A DNA stretch of 64,000 nt from an uncultured Fibrobacter sp. (GCA_946186895.1 CAMHOW010000005.1:1-64000), one strand, 5' to 3'. Positions 1 to 8,848 are shown, counted from the stretch's first letter. Notes: generated from the letters alone by a model not told the origin. Program-made: numbers and translations.

Positions 1-2
1 AT

Positions 3-503
3 GACGACGTCAAGTTCTCTTACGCAATGATTGACAAACTCAAAGAAATCGCCTGTATCGACCCGCAGCGTATCTACGCAACCGGTTTCTCGATGGGTGG
101 CGGCATGACGAACCACGTGGCCTGCTTTATGTCTGATGTGTTCGCTGCAGTTGCCCCGGCTGGCATGGACTTGAACAAGACCAACAGCGCCCAGTGCAAC
201 CCGACACGTCCAATTTCCATCATCATGTTCCGTGGCACAAACGACCCGGTCTGCAAATACCAGGGTGGTGATAGCGGATTCAACGATGGTTTGAACTTTT
301 TGGGTGCCGAAGGCAACTTCGTATTCTGGGCCCAAAAGAATGGCTGTACCGGTTCTCCGAGCAAGAATTCAGATGGTTGCGACGAATACTCCAACTGTAA
401 GGATGGCACGAAGGTTGTGCTTTGCACCAAGGAAGGCGGCGGTCACGAACAGGGCGACGCTAACATCGGCTGGCCGTTCCTGAAGCAGTTCAAACTACCG
501 TAA
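3..503 (+). CDS. CE1/LpqC-like secreted esterase, 5'-truncated by window edge
   Basis: The open frame continues to the left edge of the window, so the ATG listed at 27 is internal and only the C-terminal part of the gene is present. The alpha/beta-hydrolase nucleophile elbow is visible as GFSMGGG. A plausible acid residue lies in GTNDPV and the catalytic His in GGGHEQGD near the end. This layout fits the polyhydroxybutyrate depolymerase/feruloyl and acetylxylan esterase group (CE1-like), which removes ester side groups from hemicellulose. The GH9 gene downstream fits a plant-cell-wall role. The precise substrate cannot be assigned from this fragment. A terminator follows 50 bp downstream, so the gene is probably not cotranscribed with GH9. 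Confidence 0.75.
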   Translation, partial: DDVKFSYAMIDKLKEIACIDPQRIYATGFSMGGGMTNHVACFMSDVFAAVAPAGMDLNKTNSAQCNPTRPISIIMFRGTNDPVCKYQGGDSGFNDGLNFLGAEGNFVFWAQKNGCTGSPSKNSDGCDEYSNCKDGTKVVLCTKEGGGHEQGDANIGWPFLKQFKLP

Positions 504-553
504 CAGGGCTTAATGTTAGGCCTGTTTCTTGTTGAAAACAGTAAATATTCAAG

Positions 554-578
554 AAAGCCCCCTATGTGGGGCTTTTTT
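554..578 (+). terminator. Rho-independent terminator after the esterase gene
   Basis: Arms AAAGCCCC and GGGGCTTT flank a 6-nt loop and run into a T tract. The hairpin lies inside the long GH9 ORF of the track, which argues for starting GH9 downstream of it. Confidence 0.85.
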
Positions 579-593
579 ACATATATTCAGGAT

Positions 594-2360
594 ATGAATA
601 TTCATAAGAACGCTATTGCTAGATTATGTGCAGTGGCCTTTGCCGCTGTCCCGTTTTCTTTGACCCCTACCTTTGCTGGGCCCCTGATGAATCAGCTGGG
701 TTATGCTCCCGAGGCTGAAAAGCAGGTGGTGATTCCCGGTAACGATGACAAGGGGCTCGAAGTTCGGGATTTGAACGGCAAGACAGTGCTTAAGCTCAAG
801 GCCCCCTACGTGCTCGAATGGGAATACAGTGGCGAAGAGACTCAGGTATTCGATATTTCTGCAGTAAAGACTCCCGGTACTTACCGCCTATTCCGCGATG
901 GAGCGTACATCGGTAACCCCATCACGGTGGGCAAGAACGTCTACGAGGGCGTTACCAAGGCGAGCCTCAAGTGGTTCTATTACCAGCGTGCCAGCATGCC
1001 TCTGGTGGCTCCTTATGCCGACAAGTGGGTCCGTGCGGCAGGCCATATGGACGACAAGGTTATCGTCTACGGTACCGACAAGGCCACGGGCGGCAAGGGT
1101 GCGGGAAAGGTCATCAAGTCTCCTCGCGGATGGTACGATGCCGGTGACTACGGCAAGTACATCGTGAATTCTGGCATTACGGTGTGGACCCTTTTGGATT
1201 TGTACGAGAAGTTCCCCAAGTTTGCCGATACGCTGAGCTGGGATGTGCCGAGGGAATTCCCGAAGCTCCCTCTGCTTCTGGAAGAGGTCCGCTATAATCT
1301 GGACTGGATGCTCACTATGCAGGACAAGGACGGCGGTGTCTTTCATAAGGTTTCGTCTCTGAAGTTTTGCGGGAGTGTGGCCCCTGAGCAGGATACGGCT
1401 CCCCGTTATGCCATTCTGAAAAGCGTTACGGCGGCTTTGGACTTTGCCGGCGTGATGGCCCAGGCCAGCGTGGTGTACCGGAGTTTTGACAAGGCCTATG
1501 CCGACAAGATGCTCAAGGCGGCAGAAGCGGCCTACGCCTGGGCAAAGAAGAACCCTGAGATGTTCTACAAGCAGCCCTCTGACGTACAGACGGGTAGCTA
1601 CGCTCCCGGTAACGAAGATGGCAAGGACGAGTTCCGCTTTGCGGCTGCAGAGCTTTTTAATGCGAAGGTAGCCGCAGGCGCCCAGGCTGATAAGAATGCC
1701 GCCAGCTATCTGGAAGATCTGAAGGCAAATTCCTTTACGCCCAATGGCGCCTGGTGGGGCGACATGAACATGATTTCTGCCTTCCGCGTGGCCTTTGCGC
1801 CCAAGGTGTTCGGGGATTCCCTAGCAGAAGCCGCCAAGAAGGTGGTGCTGAATGAGGCCAACAACTTGCGTGCCGTGGGCGATTCCAGTGCTTACCGCCT
1901 GCCTGCTTTTCCCTGGAGTTGGAACTGGGGTAGCAACAGCGCCATAGCAAACAATGGCATTGTGCTGATTCAGGCCTACATTTTGACGGGTGACAAGAGT
2001 TACTTGGATGGCGCCCAGCAGTGCCTGGATTATCTGCTTGGCAAGAACCCCATGGACATTACCTACGTGACGGGATTCGGGTTCCGCAGTCCTCGCAATC
2101 CGCATCATCGTCCTAGCGAATCGGACTTTGTAGACGATCCGGTGCCAGGCATGTTGGTGGGTGGCCCTCATTTGGGTAAGCAGGATATCGACCTGGAAGG
2201 CAAGGAGCATTGGAAGTGCCCGAACTACGCCGCTGCCGACAAGCCGGCCTTGGCCTACTTGGATGACCGCTGTAGCTACGCTACCAACGAGGTGGCTATT
2301 AACTGGAATGCGCCCCTGGCTTTCTTGGCGGGCGCCCTCCAGGCGATTTATAATAAGTAA
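594..2360 (+). CDS. Glycoside hydrolase family 9 endoglucanase
   Basis: A 588-residue secreted cellulase. I start at ATG 594 (MNIHKN), because the longer ORF start at 513 would place a terminator hairpin inside the gene. The N-terminus is a signal peptide ending near TFA. A CelD-type Ig-like domain (about 30-115) follows, beginning LMNQLGY. The GH9 (alpha/alpha)6 catalytic domain fills the rest. The GH9 hallmarks are the Asp-bearing motif DAGDYGKY near 183, HHRPS near 502 and the C-terminal NEVAINWNAP carrying the acid/base Glu. It hydrolyses beta-1,4-glucan internally. Unlike the pectinases later in the window it has no Ser-rich linker and no basic C-terminal module, so its export or anchoring route may differ. 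Confidence 0.93.
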   Translation: MNIHKNAIARLCAVAFAAVPFSLTPTFAGPLMNQLGYAPEAEKQVVIPGNDDKGLEVRDLNGKTVLKLKAPYVLEWEYSGEETQVFDISAVKTPGTYRLFRDGAYIGNPITVGKNVYEGVTKASLKWFYYQRASMPLVAPYADKWVRAAGHMDDKVIVYGTDKATGGKGAGKVIKSPRGWYDAGDYGKYIVNSGITVWTLLDLYEKFPKFADTLSWDVPREFPKLPLLLEEVRYNLDWMLTMQDKDGGVFHKVSSLKFCGSVAPEQDTAPRYAILKSVTAALDFAGVMAQASVVYRSFDKAYADKMLKAAEAAYAWAKKNPEMFYKQPSDVQTGSYAPGNEDGKDEFRFAAAELFNAKVAAGAQADKNAASYLEDLKANSFTPNGAWWGDMNMISAFRVAFAPKVFGDSLAEAAKKVVLNEANNLRAVGDSSAYRLPAFPWSWNWGSNSAIANNGIVLIQAYILTGDKSYLDGAQQCLDYLLGKNPMDITYVTGFGFRSPRNPHHRPSESDFVDDPVPGMLVGGPHLGKQDIDLEGKEHWKCPNYAAADKPALAYLDDRCSYATNEVAINWNAPLAFLAGALQAIYNK

Positions 2361-2370
2361 TTTTCCTTTT

Positions 2371-2916
2371 ATGGAAGAACAAATCGACATCTTGAACCCT
2401 GACGGAAGCCCGGCAGGGTATTCTTGTGGGCGTACAGAGGTTCACGCCAAAGGGCTTTGGCACCGCACGGTCCATATCTGGGCTTTCGATAGAAAGGGCC
2501 GCGTGCTTTTCCAGCTTCGTAGCCACCTGAAAGAGAACAACCCGAACCTTCTGGACACCAGCTGTGCGGGCCATATCTCTGCCGGAGACGGAAGCCAGAA
2601 TGCGGCTATTCGTGAGTTAAGAGAGGAGCTGGGCCTAACCAAGAAAATAGAAGACTTGGAATACCTTTTTGAATCCACCCACGAAAGCGTGTTGAACGGC
2701 GGAACCTATTTTGACAATGAATACTATGATGTGTACAAAATAACGCTTACCGACGAGGAAGCCGCTCATCTGGTACCGCAACCCGGTGAAGTAGACGATT
2801 TCGTGTGGATGACGGTAGGGGAATTTCTGGAGTTGCAGGTTGCCCACCCCGAAAAGTTCGTAAGCCACCCGAAAGATTACAACTGGCTTGCAAGTATTGC
2901 TAAATTTCAGGCATGA
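2371..2916 (+). CDS. NUDIX hydrolase (YfcD/Idi-like)
   Basis: A 181-residue cytosolic protein. The track ORF starts inside GH9; ATG 2371 (MEEQIDIL), 10 bp after the GH9 stop, is the sensible start. A NUDIX box is present around residues 66-88: G-x5-D-x7-RELREELGL. The first Glu of the consensus is Asp here, while the REXXEE metal-binding core is intact. The spacing and the opening AGHIS resemble the isopentenyl-diphosphate isomerase/YfcD branch of the superfamily, whose substrates are often unknown. The stop overlaps the patatin gene start as ATGA, so the two are probably translationally coupled. Confidence 0.85.
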   Translation: MEEQIDILNPDGSPAGYSCGRTEVHAKGLWHRTVHIWAFDRKGRVLFQLRSHLKENNPNLLDTSCAGHISAGDGSQNAAIRELREELGLTKKIEDLEYLFESTHESVLNGGTYFDNEYYDVYKITLTDEEAAHLVPQPGEVDDFVWMTVGEFLELQVAHPEKFVSHPKDYNWLASIAKFQA

Positions 2917-3779
2917 TGTACAAGAAGGTGGCAGTTGTTGTGGAAGGCGGCGGAATGCGCGGCGCCTACACAGGGGGCATTCTAGATGTCTTCAACGAGC
3001 TGGGACTGCGCTTTGGCGGTGCCTGCGGTACCTCTGCTGGCGTAACCCACCTGTGCAGTTTCTTGTCAGAACAGATTGGCCGTAACTTTCGCATCGATAC
3101 GGTGCATTCCAAGTCTAGCAAATACATGAGCTGGTGGAACCTGATTCGCACCGGCGAGTTTTTCGAGGTGGACTACTGTTACCGACAGATTCCCTACGAG
3201 ATTGACCCCTTTGACATGGAAAAGTTTGCCGAAGCCTGCCAGTCGACAGAGTTTTACGCCTGCAGCTCGAACTTGGAAACGGGTGGCGCGGAATACCTGC
3301 GGGTTATGGACTATCGCGAAGAACACGACATGAACGTGATTCGCGCCTCGGCATCGCTCCCGCTGATGAGCCACATCGTAGAAGTAGACGGCATGAAGCT
3401 TTTGGACGGCGGCATTGCCGATAGCATTCCCTTCGAGGTTATGGAGAAGAAGGGTTTCGAAAAAATCGTGATTCTCTTGACCCAACCGCAAGGTTTCCGC
3501 AAGAAGCCAAATTCCATGATTCCCCTGTTCAAGCTGCTCTACCGCAAGTATCCGAAGTTTATCGAGGCGGCGGCCAACAGGCACGAGCGTTACAACGCTT
3601 GTCTAGATCTGATTGCTGAAAAGGAAAAAACGGGGAAGGTGTTCGTGTTCCGGCCCAGCGAGGCCATGCACATTTCTCGCCTGGAAAAGGACAAGTCCAA
3701 GCTGGTGAAGCTTTACAACCTGGGCCGCAAAGATGTGAACGCCCGCATGGACGCCTTGCTGAACTTCTTGGAAAAGTAA
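2913..3779 (+). CDS. Patatin-like phospholipase
   Basis: A 288-residue protein without a signal peptide. The patatin catalytic layout is complete: oxyanion-hole motif GGGMRGAY (residues 12-19), nucleophile elbow GTSAG (about 39-43) and catalytic Asp in DGGIADSIPF (about 166). The family cleaves acyl chains from phospholipids or other lipids using a Ser-Asp dyad. Sequence style and length match the bacterial YjjU/RssA-like group. It starts within the stop codon of the NUDIX gene, and a DUF1653 gene follows by 9 bp, giving a small three-gene operon. The physiological lipid substrate is unknown. Confidence 0.88.
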   Translation: MMYKKVAVVVEGGGMRGAYTGGILDVFNELGLRFGGACGTSAGVTHLCSFLSEQIGRNFRIDTVHSKSSKYMSWWNLIRTGEFFEVDYCYRQIPYEIDPFDMEKFAEACQSTEFYACSSNLETGGAEYLRVMDYREEHDMNVIRASASLPLMSHIVEVDGMKLLDGGIADSIPFEVMEKKGFEKIVILLTQPQGFRKKPNSMIPLFKLLYRKYPKFIEAAANRHERYNACLDLIAEKEKTGKVFVFRPSEAMHISRLEKDKSKLVKLYNLGRKDVNARMDALLNFLEK

Positions 3780-3788
3780 TTCTGTTTT

Positions 3789-4028
3789 ATGTCTGTGGCA
3801 GAGAAAGGCCGGCGCTATCGCCATTACAAGAAAGAGACCATGGTTTACACCGTGGTAGAGATCGCGCTGGACTGCGAGACGGTGGAACCTCTGGTGGTGT
3901 ACCGCAGCGAATACGAGACGCCCGACCACCCCAAGGGAACGCTTTGGGTCCGTCGTAAGGTCGATTTCGAAAGCACGGTGACGCTGCCTGACGGCCGCAC
4001 CGTAGATAGGTTTACACTTTTGCAATAA
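3789..4028 (+). CDS. DUF1653 domain protein
   Basis: A 79-residue protein that is essentially one DUF1653 domain: a GRRYRHYKKETMVYTV opening, a central LVVYRSEY strand and WVRRKVDF near the end. The family is widespread, small and of unknown biochemical role. It is the last gene of the NUDIX-patatin run and converges with the CoA-transferase gene. Confidence 0.8.
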   Translation: MSVAEKGRRYRHYKKETMVYTVVEIALDCETVEPLVVYRSEYETPDHPKGTLWVRRKVDFESTVTLPDGRTVDRFTLLQ

Positions 4029-4052
4029 AGGCTCGCGCCGGTGCTGTCCCGT

Positions 4053-5537
4053 TTAAGGTAGCATCTTGCCGGTTTCGAGATAGCGGTTGTGCATCTCGAA
4101 GGCCCTGCTCAGCGCAAGGGGCATGTGCACGCCCTTGGCATGCTTGAGGCTGTATTCCAAGAAGTCGGTGAGCGGTTCTTTGAAATCGGGATGGGCGCAA
4201 TTCTTAATGATGAGCCGTGCCCGCTCTTCGCTGGCGAGGCCACGCAAGTCTGCAAGGCCCTGCTCCGTCACGAAAATCTGGGTGTCGTGTTCCGTTTGGT
4301 CCACATGGCTCACGTAAGGCACAATGCTAGAAATGGCGCCGCCCTTGGCCACCGACGGCGTCAAGAAGAATCCCAGGGCACAGTGCCTTGCAAAGTCTGC
4401 CGCACCGCCGATGCCGTTCATCATAGAAGACCCGCAAACCAGGGAGCTGTTCACGTTCCCGAAGATGTCCGCTTCTAGTGCGGTGTTCATGGAGATGACG
4501 CCGATACGGCGGATCACATCGGGGCTGTTGCTCACCTCTTGCTGGCGGATGACAAAATGTTTTTTCCACTCCGTCGCATTACGGACAAACTCATCTTGTG
4601 CGCCTTGGGAGAGGGTTAGAGCCGTTCCAGAGGCCACGCCCAGCTTGCCCTTTTTAAGAAGGGGAATGACAGCTTCTTGAATGACTTCGGTAAAGATGTC
4701 GATCTGACCCAAGCGTTCGTCGTTTGCCATGGCGGTGAGCACGGCGTTTGCCACTTTGCCCACGCCGCTCTGGTAGGCCATGCCTTTGGGGAGCCTGCCC
4801 TTGGATTCTTCGAAGCGGATAAAGTCTAGAATGCGTTCGGCGATGTTGGTGGATACGCTGTCGGGCTCTACGAAAGGCGTTACCTCGTCGAAGCCGTCGT
4901 TTTCTACGATGGCCACCACCTTGCCCCAGTCGATCTTTACAAGGTCGTCGCCCACGCGGTCCCCTGCGCTGTAGATGGCAAGCGGCTTTGCGTGGGGCGG
5001 AAGTTCCGGTAGGGCGATATCGTGAATACCCATATAGCTGTCGCCCAGACGGGTGTTCAGCTCCAGGATAATCTTTTTAGCACCTTCCAAGTAGCAGACG
5101 GAATTTCCACCAGAGGTAGAAAGGCAGATTCTTCCGTCGGGCAGTATGGCGCTTACCTCGATGATGGCGATGTCGGGCGTAGGCACGGCACCGGTACGCA
5201 CCAGGTAACCCATCTTTCCAAGGTGGGCGTCGATGTAACGTATAGAACCGTCGTTGATAGACTTGCGGAGGCTTGGATTGCTCTGGTAGGGCATGCGCAG
5301 GTCGATGGCGCCTGCACGGGCGAGAGCTCCGTCGCAGCTGTCGCCGGTAGAAGCTCCCGAGAACAGGGACACCTTGAAAGGCTTGCCTTCGCTGTGGAGC
5401 TTTTCGGCCCGGGCAGCCAGGGCGGCAGGAACCGCCTTGGGGTAGCCCGCCAGGGTGAATCCCGAGACGCCCAGGATGGCGCCGTTCTCGATCATCGCTG
5501 CGGCATCGGCCGCCGAGCATTTTTTACTTGCAATCAT
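4053..5537 (-). CDS. Acetyl-CoA hydrolase/succinate:acetate CoA-transferase family
   Basis: A 494-residue class I CoA-transferase of the Ach1/AarC/Cat1 type. The likely catalytic Glu is E284 in the IFTEVIQ motif, where the covalent glutamyl-CoA forms. Downstream come the glycine-rich KLGVASGTALT segment and GSSMMNGIGGAADFARH, both typical of succinate- and acetate-using members. In a succinate- and acetate-producing fermenter it would interchange acetyl-CoA/acetate with succinyl-CoA/succinate; that role is inferred. Its ATG overlaps the GH5 stop by 4 bp, so the two are translationally coupled, linking glucan cleavage to end-product metabolism in one transcript. Confidence 0.88.
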   Translation of the reverse strand: MIASKKCSAADAAAMIENGAILGVSGFTLAGYPKAVPAALAARAEKLHSEGKPFKVSLFSGASTGDSCDGALARAGAIDLRMPYQSNPSLRKSINDGSIRYIDAHLGKMGYLVRTGAVPTPDIAIIEVSAILPDGRICLSTSGGNSVCYLEGAKKIILELNTRLGDSYMGIHDIALPELPPHAKPLAIYSAGDRVGDDLVKIDWGKVVAIVENDGFDEVTPFVEPDSVSTNIAERILDFIRFEESKGRLPKGMAYQSGVGKVANAVLTAMANDERLGQIDIFTEVIQEAVIPLLKKGKLGVASGTALTLSQGAQDEFVRNATEWKKHFVIRQQEVSNSPDVIRRIGVISMNTALEADIFGNVNSSLVCGSSMMNGIGGAADFARHCALGFFLTPSVAKGGAISSIVPYVSHVDQTEHDTQIFVTEQGLADLRGLASEERARLIIKNCAHPDFKEPLTDFLEYSLKHAKGVHMPLALSRAFEMHNRYLETGKMLP

Positions 5538-6607
5538 CCGCGGGCAAGCATCTCCATCAGTTCCTTGTCCAGGCGTTCCGGGTTGTTGTACTGCGCAAGG
5601 CTGTTGTGCAGCGATTCGCCCTTAGATACCAGGCCAAAGTCAAGATTCTTGTAGTTCCAGTAACTGTAGCCTACGTCAGCTTCCCGCAAAATATCCAAGA
5701 AGTCACGCATCCAGGCCAGCTGGTACTGACGGGCCACTTGTACGTACACGCCGAACTCGTTGCAGCTGACCGGCAGGTCGTACTTGGCGCGGAAATCCAG
5801 AGCGTTCTGGATACTTGCCTGCAGGCGAGCCTTGTCCCACACGCCGTATTCCACGTCTAGGCGGGTTGCCGCTTCTCCTGTGGGTGCGGCGTAGTCGCCG
5901 GGCCAGGGGCGTTCAATGTGGAAGAAGGGGTCCTGAATCCAGGCGGCCTTCTGGTGGGTGAACGTTACCGGTGTGTAGGTGTGGAAACTGTAGATGGCAT
6001 TGTCGTCATCCATGGGGGTCAGGAACTGGAATTCCTTGGCGCTGTTCCACTTGTTGCTACCCACCACGATGGTGTTCTTGGGAGCGTGCTTGCGGATAGC
6101 CCAGAAAAGTTCATCCTTCACCTTGTCCCAGACCTTGGAATCGCTACCAGCGGGCTCGTTCAACAGCTCCATCATTACGCGGTTCTGTCCGCTGTAGCGT
6201 TCAGCCATGTAGGCCCATACCTTGCAGGCGTCCTTGCGGGCGGCCGGGTCTGTGAAGAAGGCCTGTTCCTTGGAGCAGCCCAGGTGAAAGTCGTGTCCGG
6301 GGCACTTGTGCAAGTCCAGGATCACGTCCAGGTCGGCGGCCTGGATATCGGCCAGCGCCTTGTCCAGAAGCCCGAAAACTTCGTCGTCAGGAGTCAGCGC
6401 ATCACCCTTGAACAGGTTGAAATAATCCACCGGGAGGCGCACATGGTTGAACCCCGCCTCTCGGATGCGCTTGAAGTCTTCCATCCCTAGGAAAGTCTTG
6501 ATGTGGGGAACGAGCCCCGGAAAACCTACGGGATCCTTTTCTTCGATACAGTCGACTTGACTGAACCAGCCACCCAAATTCACTCCCCGTAGCCTTTCTT
6601 TTTTCAT
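5534..6607 (-). CDS. Cytosolic GH5 beta-glucanase/glucosidase
   Basis: A 357-residue GH5 enzyme with no signal peptide. Family motifs in order: RGVNLGGWF (7-15), GFNHVRLPVDY (52-62), acid/base E151 in LLNEPAG, SFHTYTP (207-213) and nucleophile E284 in CNEFGVY. The start resembles the exo-beta-1,3-glucanase/cellodextrinase-like GH5 branch. Without a leader it should act on imported oligosaccharides rather than on fibre. Its stop overlaps the start of the CoA-transferase gene. Substrate linkage (1,4 versus 1,3) cannot be settled by eye. Confidence 0.87.
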   Translation of the reverse strand: MKKERLRGVNLGGWFSQVDCIEEKDPVGFPGLVPHIKTFLGMEDFKRIREAGFNHVRLPVDYFNLFKGDALTPDDEVFGLLDKALADIQAADLDVILDLHKCPGHDFHLGCSKEQAFFTDPAARKDACKVWAYMAERYSGQNRVMMELLNEPAGSDSKVWDKVKDELFWAIRKHAPKNTIVVGSNKWNSAKEFQFLTPMDDDNAIYSFHTYTPVTFTHQKAAWIQDPFFHIERPWPGDYAAPTGEAATRLDVEYGVWDKARLQASIQNALDFRAKYDLPVSCNEFGVYVQVARQYQLAWMRDFLDILREADVGYSYWNYKNLDFGLVSKGESLHNSLAQYNNPERLDKELMEMLARG

Positions 6608-6650
6608 CTTTGTCTCTGTTGGTTAAGCCGCCGGAATTGACGGCAAAAAA

Positions 6651-6941
6651 TTATTCATCTACGATGTTCAGATCTTCGTCAGCGATGTTCAGGTCCTGGA
6701 TCACTTCCATGTCATCGGGCAGGTTGTAAAAGTCCACCACCAGGCCCACCTTCTTGTCTTCGTCTTTCTGCTTTTCGAACTGGACAACGTCGTAAATCTT
6801 CATCTTGATCACGGTATCGCCGGTTATGGGGATTTCCATGGTCATGCCCTTGCTGATGGGCCCTTCGATAATTTTGCCCTTAAACACGAGACTGGTCTTG
6901 TCTTCGCCCAGGGACGTCTTTTTCACGTGAAATACAGCCAT
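6651..6941 (-). CDS. Hypothetical small beta-rich protein
   Basis: A 96-residue unrecognised protein. The first 75 residues alternate like a small beta-barrel: FKGKIIEGPISKGM, then IPITGDTVIKMKIYDV. This is loosely reminiscent of the translation-factor domain 2 fold, with no sequence proof. The tail is very acidic and ends in a repeat of DLNI(A/V)DE. Immediately upstream a four-codon frame (MAKK) ends in a TAA that overlaps this ATG as TAATG, which could couple translation. It is separated from the GH5 gene by about 40 bp on the same strand. Confidence 0.6.
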   Translation of the reverse strand: MAVFHVKKTSLGEDKTSLVFKGKIIEGPISKGMTMEIPITGDTVIKMKIYDVVQFEKQKDEDKKVGLVVDFYNLPDDMEVIQDLNIADEDLNIVDE

Positions 6942-6986
6942 TATTTCTTAGCCATTATCATTTAATTTTTTTCAGTTTATTGTTTT

Positions 6987-7007
6987 TGTGGTCTACAAAA
7001 TACCACA
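6987..7007. promoter_or_regulatory. Inverted repeat in divergent intergenic region
   Basis: TGTGGT and ACCACA arms, perfect over 6 bp with a 9-nt spacer, lie between the small hypothetical gene and mqnA. The position suits an operator for either promoter, but no binding protein is indicated. Confidence 0.3.
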
Positions 7008-7028
7008 GACAAAAGTTAATTTTTTTTC

Positions 7029-7847
7029 ATGGATTTATTGGTGGGTCGAATTCCTTTTTTGGTCTGTGCGCCGTTCTTTCACGGCTTTTTGGGTCGCGAG
7101 CGCGAATTCCCCCAGGTGCGTTTTGTCGATGGCCCGCCCAGTGTGCACAGCAGGGGCCTTAGAGAAGGCTCTATCCACCTTTCGCCGGCATCGTCCATTA
7201 CCTTTGCCCAGAAGCCTGGTGCTTTTGTGCTGTCGCCCAGGCTCTGTACCTCGTGCTCTTTCGAGGTACGCTCCGTAAAGCTCTTTTCAAGGTTCCCTAT
7301 TGAAGACCTAGGTGGCAGAACAGTGCGGCTTACTTCCCAGAGCCAGACCTCTGTGGCCCTGCTGAAGATTCTGCTTCGGGAGCGTTACCGGGTGAGCGTT
7401 GAATATGTGGATGGACTTGCCGCCTGCGAGAGCGATGACGCCTGCCTCCTTATCGGGGACTTGGCTCTGGAGGAATCGGAGCGGCACAGGTTCCCCTATA
7501 GCTACGACTTGGGAACCCTGTGGCAAGATTGGCAGGGGTTGCCTTTTGTTTTTGGTGCCTGGATTATTGAGAAATCGGCGTTGAAAGCCGAAATTAGGCC
7601 GATTTTGGAGCAATATCTGCTAGAAACAGAAAAGAGCGTAGAGTCTTTCCGCAAAGACCCTGCCGCCGCATTGGACCGCTGGATTTCAAGATTTCCTGTG
7701 AATCTGGACAAGAATTCTGTACTTGACTACTATAAAATTATAGATTATCATTTTACAGACGAAAGGAAAAAATCCCTGGAGGTCTTTTTCGGGTACGCCG
7801 CAAAGCTTGGCTTAATTGAAAAGGCACCGCCTCTGGAATTTTTATAG
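7029..7847 (+). CDS. mqnA: Chorismate dehydratase MqnA (futalosine menaquinone pathway)
   Basis: A 272-residue periplasmic-binding-protein-fold enzyme of the MqnA/MqnD family. The N-terminus has the typical VGRIPFLVCAPFFHGF, corresponding to the family's R-x-x-x-N-x-x-P opening in divergent form. SSITFAQKPGAFVLSP and later LIGDLAL are the substrate-cleft strands. MqnA dehydrates chorismate to 3-enolpyruvylbenzoate, the first step of the futalosine route to menaquinone. MqnD is a close relative, but the N-terminal order fits MqnA better. No Shine-Dalgarno is obvious before ATG 7029. The response-regulator gene follows after 9 bp. Confidence 0.75.
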   Translation: MDLLVGRIPFLVCAPFFHGFLGREREFPQVRFVDGPPSVHSRGLREGSIHLSPASSITFAQKPGAFVLSPRLCTSCSFEVRSVKLFSRFPIEDLGGRTVRLTSQSQTSVALLKILLRERYRVSVEYVDGLAACESDDACLLIGDLALEESERHRFPYSYDLGTLWQDWQGLPFVFGAWIIEKSALKAEIRPILEQYLLETEKSVESFRKDPAAALDRWISRFPVNLDKNSVLDYYKIIDYHFTDERKKSLEVFFGYAAKLGLIEKAPPLEFL

Positions 7848-7856
7848 GGGGAGTAC

Positions 7857-8726
7857 ATGAAAGAAGAAAAGATTCTCATCGTAGATGACAGCACCGAAAT
7901 CCTGGAAAAAAACCGGGAACTGTTGACCCAGGTGGGCTACAGCGTGGTGTCCGCCACCTCTGGCGAAGAAGCCCTAGCCCTATTGGAAAAGGGAACCTTC
8001 GACCTGGTACTCCTGGATATCAACATGCCGAGCCTGAATGGTTTCGAGGTGTGCCTGCGTATCCGTGAAAAGCATGCCCTCGATGACTTGCCTATCATAT
8101 TCCTCACTAGCAGGGAAGATTCTGATAGCATTACCAAGGGGTTCCATGCTGGAGCTTCTGATTTTGTGTGCAAGCTTTCGCCCACTGAAATTTTGCTGGC
8201 CCGTATAAACGTACACATCCGTCTTTGTCGCGCCCTCAAGTATCTGCGCGACATTTCCCTCACTGACGACTTGACCCAGTGCTACAACCGTAGGCACGCT
8301 ATCTACACCCTGCGTGAATGGTTCTCCCGTAGCAAGCGCTATGGCACGCCCTTCTCCATGATCTATTTTGACTTGAACGGTCTCAAGAGCGTGAATGACA
8401 AGTTTGGCCACCAGGCAGGAGACCTGTTGCTTCGTGCTGTGGTCAAGGCCTGTAAGGATCTGCTTCGTGAATCCGACGTGCTGTTCCGTATGGGCGGCGA
8501 CGAGTTCATGGTGCTCTGCCCCGATACCGACAAACCGGGTGCGTTAATCTGTGCGGAGCGCATGCAGAAGGCGGTAGGCGATATTACCATCGTAGACCAG
8601 AAGGTTTCTTTCGCTTATGGTATCGCCTATTCCGGAGAGGTGTACAAGGATATGGACGAGATGCTCCATAGTGCCGACGCCTCTATGTACGAGTGCAAAA
8701 AGAGAATGCACGCCGCACGAAAGTAA
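7857..8726 (+). CDS. Response regulator with GGDEF diguanylate cyclase domain
   Basis: A 289-residue two-domain protein preceded by a GGGGGAG ribosome site. Residues 1-120 form a CheY-like receiver: acidic pair in LIVDDS, phosphoacceptor Asp in LLDINMP and Thr/Ser plus Lys at FLTSRE and CKLSPTE. Residues 130-285 form a GGDEF domain with an intact active site MGGDEF. An allosteric I-site RESD sits five residues before it, so an active, product-inhibited cyclase making cyclic di-GMP is predicted. No cognate histidine kinase is nearby. The pairing with mqnA appears to be positional only. Confidence 0.92.
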   Translation: MKEEKILIVDDSTEILEKNRELLTQVGYSVVSATSGEEALALLEKGTFDLVLLDINMPSLNGFEVCLRIREKHALDDLPIIFLTSREDSDSITKGFHAGASDFVCKLSPTEILLARINVHIRLCRALKYLRDISLTDDLTQCYNRRHAIYTLREWFSRSKRYGTPFSMIYFDLNGLKSVNDKFGHQAGDLLLRAVVKACKDLLRESDVLFRMGGDEFMVLCPDTDKPGALICAERMQKAVGDITIVDQKVSFAYGIAYSGEVYKDMDEMLHSADASMYECKKRMHAARK

Positions 8727-8848
8727 ACTTTTGTTTACGTTATGGCCGCCGGTGCTCACCTTGTCAAGCCCGGCTTGGCAGGGCATCTCCTTTTTCTCAT
8801 AAAAAATCGGGAACATTTGTTACGCGTTACCGCGCTTTTCCTACATTT

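Noticed and set aside
513-593. N-terminal extension of the GH9 ORF
   Set aside because: It contains a terminator hairpin and lacks leader features; ATG 594 gives a proper signal peptide.
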